From Peribacillus asahii (GTDB lineage Bacteria; Bacillota; Bacilli; Bacillales; DSM-1321): a DNA stretch of 64,000 nt. This document shows positions 24,893 to 32,436 of this stretch, in pieces. Under the pieces are notes generated by a model. It was not told the DNA's origin. It saw only the letters and a program-made list of their open reading frames with translations, and searched no databases. The stretch is from positions 4,121,501 through 4,185,500 of the forward strand of contig NZ_CP026095.1 in assembly GCF_004006295.1 (NCBI RefSeq), written 5' to 3'. Both the position numbers and the translations under genes were made by a program. Numbering within the stretch: position 1 is the stretch's first letter; each line of letters starts with the position of its first letter.

Positions 24893-27292
24893 TTAATCCC
24901 TCCCCGCTAATCGAAGTTTAATTAATGTGTACACTCCAAGGCTCGCAATACATAGAACAAATATTTCCAGCATCGTATCAATACCCCTGAAATCAACAAG
25001 GATAGCATTTACTATGTTTTTAGCACCTGCAAGATCGTAAGAATTCTCAAAGTAGCTTGAGATTGGTTCAAAAAGCCTTGTGCTATTGGCAGACAATGCG
25101 ATGATGGTAACAATTACTCCCACTCCAATAGAAATGATTAAATTAGTTAATTTAAATCGCATCCGAACCGTTTCTTTTCGAAATTCTGGCAGGTGGTAGA
25201 AACACAATAAAAATAGAGCAACTGTCACCGTTTCAACAACCAATTGAGTAAGAGCTAAATCAGGTGCACGGAAGATGACAAACAGCATAGATACAAGATA
25301 GCCAAGCACTCCAACCGCAATGATGGCCGTCAGCCTGGATTTAGCTAACAGAACGGTAATTGCCGCAATAATCATCCCGACAACTACTCCTCCTTCGTAT
25401 AGACTAATAGGAGCATCATTTGAAATATCCATCGCGATTCCATCAAATAACCAAAGAGAACCACCAATCATAACAATCAGCACTGCAAAAATGTACACAA
25501 CATAATCTCTAATAAAACCAGTCATATATCGATTTGTGAATCCTTGGGAAAACCTCTCCATCTTCTCAATCGCAAAATCATATCCAGCATTGAGCGTCCA
25601 CCTTTGAGAAAACAGGCCGTATACCCTGGACCACTTTTTCAAATAGATGTACATGAAGGTTCCCAGTCCTACAATCCCCAACGTCATAAATAACTCTGTA
25701 TTCCAACCGTGCCAAGCACTAATCTTCACATCAATGCCACCGCTTTGAGCAAAGATTGGTAAAATAGCAATTAACGCAGGTTGTAATAAATAATGGGAAA
25801 GCACATTTGGGAAAAAGAAAATAAGAATGACGAGCGAGGCTAGTATAATAGGCGAAATCACCATGCCTAACGGAGCTTCATGCGCTGCCTTCTCTAATTT
25901 GATCGGTTGATACCTTCCCATAAATGTTTTGAACAGTAAAATCATGCAGTAAATAAACGTAAATACACTAGCAATCCACGCAATCGTTGGGAAGAGTAAG
26001 CCGAATGTATTCATGCTAAATATGTTCATTTGAGAGGCATTCAAGACACCTGTAAAAAACATCTCCTTACTCAAAAATCCATTAAATGGGGGTAACCCCG
26101 CCATAGCAAAGCTTCCAATAATGGTTAGTGTAAAGGAAATCGGCATAAGTCCCATCAAACCGCCAAGTTTTCGAATATCACGGGTCCCTGTTTCATGGTC
26201 AATAATACCAACGACCATAAACAGACTACCTTTAAATGTAGAGTGATTAATTAAGTGGAAGATGGCTGCTAAAATGGCCGCTGCATAGACCGTTGCCTCA
26301 TCTCCATACCCGAAATAAAGAGCCGCAGATCCCAAGCCAAGCAGACACATAATTAACCCTAATTGACTAATGGTCGAATAAGCTAACAACGCTTTTAAAT
26401 CCGTTTGTTTAACCGCATTGATAGAACCATACAACAAAGTGATGAGCCCGATACTTGAGATCGTCCAAAACCATTCCGCATTTCCGCCAAATATGGGCGT
26501 AAACCGAGCTACCAAATAAATACCAGCCTTCACCATTGTCGCAGAGTGCAGATAAGCACTAATTGGTGTGGGTGCTTCCATGGCATCTGGCAGCCAAATG
26601 CTAAATGGAAACTGAGCAGATTTCGTAAAAGCGCCTAATAGAATTAAAAGCATTGCAGGAAGGAATAAAGAGTGTGCAGTAATGACGTCTACTTGATTGA
26701 ACATTTCTCGCAGGCTATACGTTTCTGTTATCATGGATAGCATGATAAACCCAGCAAGCATCGCCAAACCACCGAATATTGTAATAAGCATAGATTTTTG
26801 AGCACCATAGCGAGATTTCTTCCGCTGGTACCAATACGCAATTAATAAGAACGAGGAGATACTAGTCATTTCCCAAAATACATATAAAACTAAAACATTA
26901 TCAGTAAAAACAACTCCAAGCATTGCTCCCATGAATAACAGCAAATACACATAGAAGTTATGAAGGGATTCACGGTGTTTGGACATATAGTAAATGGAGT
27001 AAAGAACAACTAATGTGCCGATTCCAGTAATTAAAAGTCCAAAAATAAGCCCCAACCCATCCATATAGGTTGTATAATTAATTCCTAAAGATGGCATCCA
27101 CGGTACGGAGTGATGGACAGTCTTTCCGTCAGCAATAGCAGGGATGTATTTTAGAAGAGATAAGAATAATACAAGCGGCACAATGAATACAAACCACCCT
27201 GTATGAATTCGAGGTGTAAAGAATTTATATAGAAATGGTACCAATAGCGCAAAGATAAATGGCATTACAATCATGATGTGTAACCAAGACAA
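24893..27292 (-). CDS. mrpA: Mrp Na+/H+ antiporter subunit MrpA
   Basis: The largest subunit, 799 aa and about 20 TM helices, homologous to NuoL with a C-terminal NuoJ/MrpB-like extension. Conserved segments include VLYVFWEMTSISSFLLIAYWY, LLGAFTKSAQFPFSIWLPDAM, ISAYLHSATMVKAGIYL, NHSTFKGSLFMVVGIIDHETGTRD and, near the end, VDFRGIDTMLEIFVL. It uses a TTG start at 27292 with GGAGGGAG 7 bp upstream. In Bacillus the complex exchanges external protons for cytoplasmic Na+ (or K+), giving Na+ and alkali resistance. It heads the operon and is divergent to a Usp-type gene, with a 128-bp shared promoter region. Confidence 0.95.
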   Translation of the reverse strand: MSWLHIMIVMPFIFALLVPFLYKFFTPRIHTGWFVFIVPLVLFLSLLKYIPAIADGKTVHHSVPWMPSLGINYTTYMDGLGLIFGLLITGIGTLVVLYSIYYMSKHRESLHNFYVYLLLFMGAMLGVVFTDNVLVLYVFWEMTSISSFLLIAYWYQRKKSRYGAQKSMLITIFGGLAMLAGFIMLSMITETYSLREMFNQVDVITAHSLFLPAMLLILLGAFTKSAQFPFSIWLPDAMEAPTPISAYLHSATMVKAGIYLVARFTPIFGGNAEWFWTISSIGLITLLYGSINAVKQTDLKALLAYSTISQLGLIMCLLGLGSAALYFGYGDEATVYAAAILAAIFHLINHSTFKGSLFMVVGIIDHETGTRDIRKLGGLMGLMPISFTLTIIGSFAMAGLPPFNGFLSKEMFFTGVLNASQMNIFSMNTFGLLFPTIAWIASVFTFIYCMILLFKTFMGRYQPIKLEKAAHEAPLGMVISPIILASLVILIFFFPNVLSHYLLQPALIAILPIFAQSGGIDVKISAWHGWNTELFMTLGIVGLGTFMYIYLKKWSRVYGLFSQRWTLNAGYDFAIEKMERFSQGFTNRYMTGFIRDYVVYIFAVLIVMIGGSLWLFDGIAMDISNDAPISLYEGGVVVGMIIAAITVLLAKSRLTAIIAVGVLGYLVSMLFVIFRAPDLALTQLVVETVTVALFLLCFYHLPEFRKETVRMRFKLTNLIISIGVGVIVTIIALSANSTRLFEPISSYFENSYDLAGAKNIVNAILVDFRGIDTMLEIFVLCIASLGVYTLIKLRLAGRD

Positions 27293-27420
27293 TCAGGCTC
27301 CCTCCTTATTCTTTATAAATTTAATTGACTGTAGCCGAACCATAAGCTATAGTCATACATAGTCTAACGATACTTACTAACTTGTTTCATTCCCATCTAT
27401 TTATTGAGGTGAACTAAATC

Positions 27421-28113
27421 ATGAAGAAGATCAAAGGACGCATGGATGAGAGCATCCTCGTCTGCGTTTATTATGGACCAAATGGCGAACGCCTCATTCA
27501 ACGTGGCTGTAAGATTGCGAGCATGCTTGACTGCCCGCTCTATATCCTAACGATTGATCCAAAGCCTTTCGATGAATTGGATGCAGAAAAATCATTTTAT
27601 ATTACGAGATGGAAACAATTAGCTGAACAGCATAACGCTGAAGAATTCATTATTAAAGATAATGAAAAACGATCCGTCACCAAAGTAATCGCTGAAGTGG
27701 CAAGAGAGAAACATATTACACAAATCGTTCTGGGGCAAACAGCGCAAAGCCGCTGGGAACAAATCACAAAAGAATCAGTGATTAACTCCTTATTACGTGA
27801 GATTCCATTTATTGACCTTCATATCATATCTGTGTCTCGTTCACTTAAAGACCAAGAAGGACATTTTGAAAAAGGGGTACGTGCGTATCTTATTAAAGAA
27901 AATGATCAATACCGACTTACTTTCAACCATACAAAGAATGTTGAGTTTGAAGGAATTTTCTTTAAGGAACTCGGCACAGATTTTAATAACGGAATATTCA
28001 AGTTCATGAAAAATAAAGAAACACTGCAAGTTCATGTTATAGAAGACTACGTTAAAGATTTAACAAATGTTAATATGACTGCTACGCTCGAAACCTATAA
28101 CGATGAACAATAA
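27421..28113 (+). CDS. UspA-type nucleotide-binding-fold protein divergent from mrp
   Basis: A soluble 230-residue protein. Residues 10-140 look like the universal-stress-protein fold found in the N-terminal part of KdpD: ESILVCVYYGPNGERLIQRGCKIASML, then LYILTIDP, ending ITQIVLGQTAQSRWEQI and IDLHIISVSR. The QIVLGQTAQSRWE segment corresponds to the VxGxxxRSRW nucleotide-loop pattern of KdpD-type Usp domains. The remaining 85 residues (ending ATLETYNDEQ) are not recognised. No TM helix or kinase domain is present. Its position opposite the Mrp antiporter suggests a link to K+/Na+ homeostasis, but that is inference. The ATG follows GAGGTGAAC. Confidence 0.65.
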   Translation: MKKIKGRMDESILVCVYYGPNGERLIQRGCKIASMLDCPLYILTIDPKPFDELDAEKSFYITRWKQLAEQHNAEEFIIKDNEKRSVTKVIAEVAREKHITQIVLGQTAQSRWEQITKESVINSLLREIPFIDLHIISVSRSLKDQEGHFEKGVRAYLIKENDQYRLTFNHTKNVEFEGIFFKELGTDFNNGIFKFMKNKETLQVHVIEDYVKDLTNVNMTATLETYNDEQ

Positions 28114-28138
28114 CTACTTATACGAGCACTACTCTAGA

Positions 28139-28168
28139 AACCTTCACAAGTTCATACTTGTGGAGGTT
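28139..28168 (+). terminator. Terminator of the Usp-type gene
   Basis: An 11-bp stem with one mismatch (AACCT, CACAAG / CTTGTG, AGGTT; loop TTCATA) followed by TTTTATT. Confidence 0.85.
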
Positions 28169-28207
28169 TTTATTATGAGTTAAATAGTTTTATCACAATT
28201 CGCTTCG

Positions 28208-28771
28208 CTATAAATTGACGTCTACTCTAATTAAATGTTCCTCATTCTTTTCAATCCCTAAATAACGCAATGTTTCTGCAGGGGAATGATGATGATAAAT
28301 CGACATTAAGATTGAAATCGCAATGCCCTTTCGATACGCATGGTAGCCAAATGTTTTCCTTAAAGTATGTGTTCCAATCTTCCCTGGAATTCCAACTTCT
28401 TTGGCGGCATGATTAATAATTCGATAAGCTTGCTGGCGTGTAATCGGTTGATTATTTTTCTTAGATTTAAACAAATAATCACTGCTGGTAAAATTCCATT
28501 GTGCCAAATATTTTCCGAGAACATCTCTCACATTATTATTTAAATAATACGCCTTTACCTCTTCATGCTTAGTGTCGCGAATACGGAGAAATTCTTTAAT
28601 ATGAGAATCCTCCCAAACATCATCCACCTTTAAAGCCAGTAACTCACTCACTCTGATTCCCGTATTGATACCTAATACGAAAAGCAAAAGATCTCTTTGT
28701 GATTGCTGTTGCAAAATTTGTTTAATCGCATTAATACTCTCGATGTCTTTTATAGGATTGACATACTCCAC
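28208..28771 (-). CDS. Tyrosine recombinase consisting of the catalytic domain only
   Basis: A 187-residue phage-integrase-family protein. Active-site residues: Arg in TGIRVSELL (about 45), Lys in RDTKHEEVKAYYL (about 74), HTLRK (about 138-142), His of the HHHS segment in place of the usual His/Trp, and the nucleophile Tyr of LRYLGI near residue 169. The N-terminal core-binding (SAM-like) domain of typical integrases is missing; only about 20 residues precede the catalytic fold. The GTG at 28771 has GGAGG 8 bp upstream, so the short form is the real gene rather than a truncation artefact. It resembles solitary small Bacillus integrase-like proteins of unknown role. No att sites, phage genes or cassettes adjoin it. 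Confidence 0.8.
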   Translation of the reverse strand: MEYVNPIKDIESINAIKQILQQQSQRDLLLFVLGINTGIRVSELLALKVDDVWEDSHIKEFLRIRDTKHEEVKAYYLNNNVRDVLGKYLAQWNFTSSDYLFKSKKNNQPITRQQAYRIINHAAKEVGIPGKIGTHTLRKTFGYHAYRKGIAISILMSIYHHHSPAETLRYLGIEKNEEHLIRVDVNL

Positions 28772-28790
28772 ACCGTTTCCTCCCACAATC

Positions 28791-28834
28791 TAATGTTACT
28801 TAATTATTATATTAACAAATACTATGTAACATTA
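28791..28834. promoter_or_regulatory. Inverted repeat upstream of the recombinase
   Basis: TAATGTTAC (28791-28799) and GTAACATTA (28826-28834) form a perfect 9-bp inverted repeat with a 26-bp AT-rich spacer. It starts 20 bp upstream of the recombinase start. It could be an autoregulatory or recombination site. An inverted repeat of this size can also arise by chance in such AT-rich DNA. Confidence 0.25.
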
Positions 28835-28942
28835 CAATTTTAACGTTCTTTTAGTTTTTGCCCTTTTATTATATCTAAAGCATAAAATTAACAACGTTAT
28901 CTAACAAGTTCTCAAAAAATAACGCCTACAAGTTAAAAAAGC

Positions 28943-28962
28943 CGGAAACTTTAAAGTTTCCG
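28943..28962 (-). terminator. Terminator of the GIY-YIG gene
   Basis: A perfect 20-bp palindrome (CGGAAACT, TTAA, AGTTTCCG) followed on the minus strand by a run of six T. It lies 12 bp after the stop. Confidence 0.9.
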
Positions 28963-28974
28963 ACTCTTTGATTA

Positions 28975-29349
28975 TTATTTAAAAAACACTTTATCAATAT
29001 TATATTTCGCTTGGTATTCATTAATGATGTACGTTTCATAAATCTCACGTTCCATTGGGGACTCGACGACGCAAACATCAATTTGGTAAACTTCTTTTCG
29101 ATGATGTTTCATCGGTGAAACTTGGTCTTCAAAATGTCTTTTAATTCTTTGTCTAAGCTTTCGAGCTTTTCCAATAAAAAGGAGCTCGCCTGCTTCATTA
29201 TAAAACATGAAGATGCCGCCTTTATCTCTTGGAATTTGATGAAAATCAATAAATCCATAAATATCCTTAATTACCGGCTCATCTGCTGTTCGCACTTGTT
29301 TTCGCTGTGTAATTGTAATGTCTGCTTCAGGTATTTCAATGTGAATCAC
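28975..29349 (-). CDS. GIY-YIG nuclease-domain protein (UvrC N-terminal-like, YurQ type)
   Basis: A 124-residue protein. Residues about 45-120 form a GIY-YIG-like domain: GGIFMFYNEAGELLFIGKA, then KLRQRIKRHF, with an acidic residue near the end (PMEREIYETYIINEY). The first Tyr of the GIY motif is replaced (GIF-MF), and the second half reads LFIG. The layout resembles the N-terminal nuclease domain of UvrC without its other domains, as in B. subtilis YurQ from memory. Whether it cuts DNA is unknown. It stands between the recombinase and the composite repeat. Confidence 0.7.
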   Translation of the reverse strand: MIHIEIPEADITITQRKQVRTADEPVIKDIYGFIDFHQIPRDKGGIFMFYNEAGELLFIGKARKLRQRIKRHFEDQVSPMKHHRKEVYQIDVCVVESPMEREIYETYIINEYQAKYNIDKVFFK

Positions 29350-29417
29350 AATATGTCACTTCCTCTATTTAAGTAAAGCTAAATACTATCATATTTATAC
29401 TTGAAAAGCCATTCAGC

Positions 29418-29798
29418 ATAAAGTGAAACTTCCATCAGCGGGGGGCGCTTCATCCCCCACTGATGGTTAGTCACGTTCTACGGTCACTAAGATCTCCGCT
29501 TCGCTTCAATCAAGTGACCGTACGAACCTGATTGGTGAAAGCTTACCTTTGAAAACCGCAAAGGTAAGTTTCACTATATCTCACCAATCGGACCTTTACT
29601 ACAAAAGTGAGGCGACTGTTCAGCCCCGACAAGCATAAGATGAAATGCGGCGTGGCGCAGTTTGCCACAGAGCATTACAGCTTATGACCTCGAGGGGCTA
29701 GGAGCCGCAACTAAATAAGGGCAGTTTCCCCCACCTATCTTCTTTGACTCCTCATAAGCTTGAGGTGGGGGTCTTACTGCCCGTTAAATGTGGAATAA
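29418..29798. repeat. Composite five-hairpin repeat element
   Basis: 381 bp of non-coding DNA folding into five consecutive strong stems. H1, 29432-29466, pairs CCATCAG with CTGATGG around a G-run and C-run. H2, 29475-29527, pairs TACGGTCACT with its complement. H3, 29530-29589, has outer GATTGGTGA and inner CTTACCTTTG stems. H4, 29622-29699, pairs AGCCCC with GGGGCT plus three nested stems. H5, 29719-29782, pairs GGGCAGT and CCCCCACCT with their complements. The ends recur fused together at 31950-32004, and the H4 module recurs at 44792-44910. It lies 10 bp after the purT stop. It resembles dispersed intergenic repeats of Bacillaceae; I cannot name the family. Confidence 0.75.
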
Positions 29799-29807
29799 AG
29801 AAAGCCT

Positions 29808-30971
29808 TTATTTTTCAACATGTAAGAAGTCTAAAGCTCGCTTCGCCTTATCCCTCGCTTCTTCTACTGTTTCAGCCGTCGATAACGCTACAGCAACACG
29901 ACGACCTATCTTCGTAACCGGTTTAGCGAATACACGGACTTGTGTATTCGGAACAGACAAAGCTTGGTCTACTCCAGTAATTGAATAGTCCTCGTATTCT
30001 TCATCTGACTTAAGCGGACGGCTCGCTCCCGGTGTAATAAGTGTAATTTCGGGAATAGGGAATCCTAAAATCGCACGCACATGCAGGGCAAATTCAGATA
30101 AGTCTTGCGTCACAAGCGTGACAAGACCTGTATCATGCGGGCGCGGTGATACCTCACTGAAATAAACCTTTTCTCCAGAAAGGAATAATTCAACACCAAA
30201 TAAACCAAATCCACTTAGCTCATCTGTAATCGTCTTCGCAATTCGCTTCGCTTCTTCAATTTGCTGTTCTGTCATATTATGAGGCTGCCAAGATTCAATA
30301 TAATCACCGCCTTTTTGAACGTGACCGATTGGAGCACAGAAATTCGTACCATTTACTGAACGAACTGTTAACAATGTAATCTCAGAATCGAAGTGAATAA
30401 ACTCTTCAATAATTACACGGCCATTTTGTACGCGTCCGCCTTCCATCGCAATTTCCCAAGACTTAGCAAGTTCCGTTTCAGACGTACATACACTTTGCCC
30501 TTTTCCCGATGAACTCATTAAGGGTTTTACAACGCACGGAAAACCAATTTCTTGCGCTCCTTGCACGAATTCTTCATATGTATCCGCAAATCGATAGCCA
30601 GCCGTTGGAAGACCTAATGTTTCAGCCGCTAAACGGCGAATTCCTTCCCGATCCATCGTTAACTTCGCTGCACGTGCGGTTGGAATGACACGAAATCCCT
30701 CATCCTCTAGCTTCAATAATTCTGAAGTCGCAATGGCCTCAATTTCCGGGACAATTAAATCTGGTTTTTCTCTTTCAACGATTTCACGAATTTTCTCTCC
30801 ATCTAACATATCAACCACATAACTCCGATGAGCAACCTGCATCGCTGGAGCTTGTTCATAGCGATCCACTGCAATGGTTTCCACACCAAGACGCTGCGCT
30901 TCAATAGCAACCTCTTTCCCAAGCTCCCCTGACCCTAACAGCAACACTTTCTTTGTTTTAAACATCTGCAC
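29808..30971 (-). CDS. purT: Formate-dependent phosphoribosylglycinamide formyltransferase PurT
   Basis: A 387-residue ATP-grasp enzyme that makes formyl-GAR from GAR, formate and ATP, the folate-independent route for purine step 3. The N-terminal Rossmann-like part begins [22 protein letters not shown]. The ATP-grasp core includes [16 protein letters not shown] and VIIEEFI, then GLFGVELFL and the metal/phosphate region [15 protein letters not shown]. It ends in the conserved RVAVALS. The first codon is GTG at 30971; an ATG two codons on (30965) is equally reasonable given the upstream GGAGGGGG. It stands alone, outside the pur operon. Confidence 0.95.
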   Translation of the reverse strand: MQMFKTKKVLLLGSGELGKEVAIEAQRLGVETIAVDRYEQAPAMQVAHRSYVVDMLDGEKIREIVEREKPDLIVPEIEAIATSELLKLEDEGFRVIPTARAAKLTMDREGIRRLAAETLGLPTAGYRFADTYEEFVQGAQEIGFPCVVKPLMSSSGKGQSVCTSETELAKSWEIAMEGGRVQNGRVIIEEFIHFDSEITLLTVRSVNGTNFCAPIGHVQKGGDYIESWQPHNMTEQQIEEAKRIAKTITDELSGFGLFGVELFLSGEKVYFSEVSPRPHDTGLVTLVTQDLSEFALHVRAILGFPIPEITLITPGASRPLKSDEEYEDYSITGVDQALSVPNTQVRVFAKPVTKIGRRVAVALSTAETVEEARDKAKRALDFLHVEK

Positions 30972-31001
30972 TTCCCCCTCCTGTCTTTCTCATCATTATA
31001 T

Positions 31002-31037
31002 ACGAACTATCAATCTGATAAAACAATATTTTATTCG
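31002..31037 (-). promoter_or_regulatory. Possible PurBox pair upstream of purT
   Basis: ACGAACTAT at 31002-31010 and, inverted, ACGAATAAA-like bases near 31037 are spaced about 17-18 bp. PurR uses two inverted PurBoxes (CGAAC core) about 16-17 bp apart. The match is partial and the second box is weak. Confidence 0.25.
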
Positions 31038-31112
31038 TCAATGTTCACTTTTTCCATCAAAGAAACCACATCATAATATAAAATCACCATTTTTCACGAA
31101 TATTATCCAAAC

Positions 31113-31152
31113 AAAAAAAAAAAAAAAAACGATTCCCCTCAGACAAGAATCG
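31113..31152 (-). terminator. Terminator with a 17-nt T tract
   Basis: A 6-bp stem (CGATTC / GAATCG) immediately followed on the minus strand by 17 consecutive T. It lies 11 bp after the stop of the secreted-protein gene. Confidence 0.75.
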
Positions 31153-31162
31153 CTGTTTCCAT

Positions 31163-31816
31163 TTAAAAGTTAATTTCAATTTCTTTTCCTTGTTCGAAAA
31201 CGGTTCCGTCAGTATTTACCGCATCACTTGTAAATATGTGTATACCTTGCAACGTTGATTGGGCTTGGTCATTTAGGATAAACCCAATATCCCCTCGCTT
31301 CACATCTCCACCTATGAATGTCCCCTGTATCTCTTCTAAAAACAAATTATCCTCTTCGGTTTTCTGCTCACCATCGGTCGTTTCTAAACGAGTAACCGGG
31401 GTGAACTGTACCGTATCACTTGATGTATTATGAATTTCGACACTCATCTTTATCATATCAAATTCTTGTTTCTTCGTATAAGCTTGAAAGAAATCCATCA
31501 TGCTATTATCAGGTACAACATGAATGACTTTCACATCTTTAATCATAATTTCAATAGGACCAACCACAATAGGTGCAATTTCTGTTGCTTTTGCAAGCAA
31601 TGTAAGCTCACCCTTAGAATCTGTAATACTTTGCCCCACTTCCGTTACATGTAAATCATCTGGGATATGCCGATTCGGAATGAACCATTCTTCATTTTCA
31701 ACAAACGTTTGTGCCAATGCCGTTTCTTCTTGATTGCGCGGCGCTTCAGGAGCATAGAGGTAAATACAACTGATGATGACTATCATTAAAAATCCACTGA
31801 TGAACCTTTTAAGCAC
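31163..31816 (-). CDS. Secreted or membrane-anchored protein of unknown function
   Basis: 217 residues with an N-terminal hydrophobic segment (about residues 4-24, FISGFLMIVIISCIYLYAP) that could be a signal peptide or anchor; no lipobox Cys at a normal position. The rest is beta-rich and soluble, with features seen in DUF4352-like extracellular domains: KMSVEIHNTSSDTVQFTPVTRLETTDGEQ, then GDVKRGDIGFILNDQAQSTL. I do not recognise a specific family with confidence. It is a single gene with its own terminator; the neighbours, purT and the Gly/His/Trp mini-protein, give no clue to function. Confidence 0.6.
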   Translation of the reverse strand: MLKRFISGFLMIVIISCIYLYAPEAPRNQEETALAQTFVENEEWFIPNRHIPDDLHVTEVGQSITDSKGELTLLAKATEIAPIVVGPIEIMIKDVKVIHVVPDNSMMDFFQAYTKKQEFDMIKMSVEIHNTSSDTVQFTPVTRLETTDGEQKTEEDNLFLEEIQGTFIGGDVKRGDIGFILNDQAQSTLQGIHIFTSDAVNTDGTVFEQGKEIEINF

Positions 31817-31949
31817 TGAATCATCTCCCGTTCGTTATAAACTAACTAACAACAAAGATTTCTCCTCTTCTTTCCTACAATATAAAGGAGAATTATTAAT
31901 CTCTTGTTAAGAACGGTCGATTTCTTTGTAAAAGAATATCATTTTTCAT

Positions 31950-32004
31950 CATGAAGTAAAGCTTCTATCAGAGGGGGCTTACTGCTCGTTACATGCGGAA
32001 TAAC
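31950..32004. repeat. Internally deleted relative of the five-hairpin element
   Basis: The first 27 bp match the left end of the 29418 element (CATGAAGTAAAGCTTCTATC against CATAAAGTGAAACTTCCATC, differing mainly by transitions). The remaining bases match its right end (GGGGGCTTACTGCTCGTTA against GGGGGTCTTACTGCCCGTTA). The join lies in the shared G-run, so everything between the ends is missing. Confidence 0.65.
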
Positions 32005-32009
32005 AACAT

Positions 32010-32044
32010 AAAAAAGCTGTTCCAAACTCAGGAACAGCTTTTTT
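32010..32044 (-). terminator. Terminator of the Gly/His/Trp-rich gene
   Basis: A 14-bp perfect stem (AAAAAAGCTGTTCC / GGAACAGCTTTTTT, 7-nt loop), ending in T6 on the minus strand. It lies 38 bp after the stop. Confidence 0.9.
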
Positions 32045-32081
32045 ATCATTTCTCATACACGCGCAATCATTGACCACTTTA

Positions 32082-32339
32082 CTAATACCTTCCTTGCCAC
32101 TGTCCTCCATGATGATGGCCTCCTCCATGCCAATGACCTCCGCCCTGATGTCCCCCATGCCAGTGACCTCCGTGCCAATGACCTCCGTGATGGCCTCCAT
32201 GCCAGTGACCTCCGCCGTGCCAATGACCGCCTGGCCAATAACCTGTTTGCCATGTTCCAGGCCAATAGCCGCCTTGCCCCATCCCTTGCCAATTAACTCC
32301 TTGAGAATACCACGGAGATCTTTCATCTATATTCATCAT
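32082..32339 (-). CDS. Gly/His/Trp-rich repeat mini-protein (GGHWHGG repeats)
   Basis: 85 residues. After a short lead (MMNIDERSPWYSQGVNWQGM) the protein is almost only Gly, His, Trp, Gln and Tyr, with about ten overlapping HWHGG or HHGG units, ending GQWQGRY. No signal peptide or TM helix. The ATG pair at 32339/32336 follows AAGGGGG, and a strong terminator follows the gene, so this frame is the expressed one. Overlapping open frames on both strands arise from the repetitive code. The His-rich composition suggests metal (Ni, Zn or Cu) binding. Gly/Tyr/His-rich small proteins also occur in spore coats. Both roles are inference. Unrelated to its neighbours. Confidence 0.75.
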   Translation of the reverse strand: MMNIDERSPWYSQGVNWQGMGQGGYWPGTWQTGYWPGGHWHGGGHWHGGHHGGHWHGGHWHGGHQGGGHWHGGGHHHGGQWQGRY

Positions 32340-32436
32340 TTTTCCCCCTTCATTATCATCCTTACCCTGCTAAAATATGATAATGAAGAAAAATAGTGAT
32401 TAAAGCTGAAGGGGAATTTAATCATATAAAAGTACT

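Noticed and set aside
29418..29798. Five-hairpin region as a riboswitch or leader of purT
   Set aside because: purT is on the minus strand and ends at 29808, so the element lies after it, not before; no known riboswitch consensus was recognised.
32100..32300. Short tandem DNA repeats suggesting a CRISPR array
   Set aside because: The repeats are in-frame codons for GGHWHGG units with no unique spacers and no cas genes.
31979..32396. Three long open frames (both strands) overlapping the Gly/His/Trp gene
   Set aside because: They are by-products of the repetitive codons (Met/Pro/Thr- or Arg/Ser/Leu-rich translations) and have no ribosome binding site; the minus-strand frame 32082-32339 has a site and a matched terminator.
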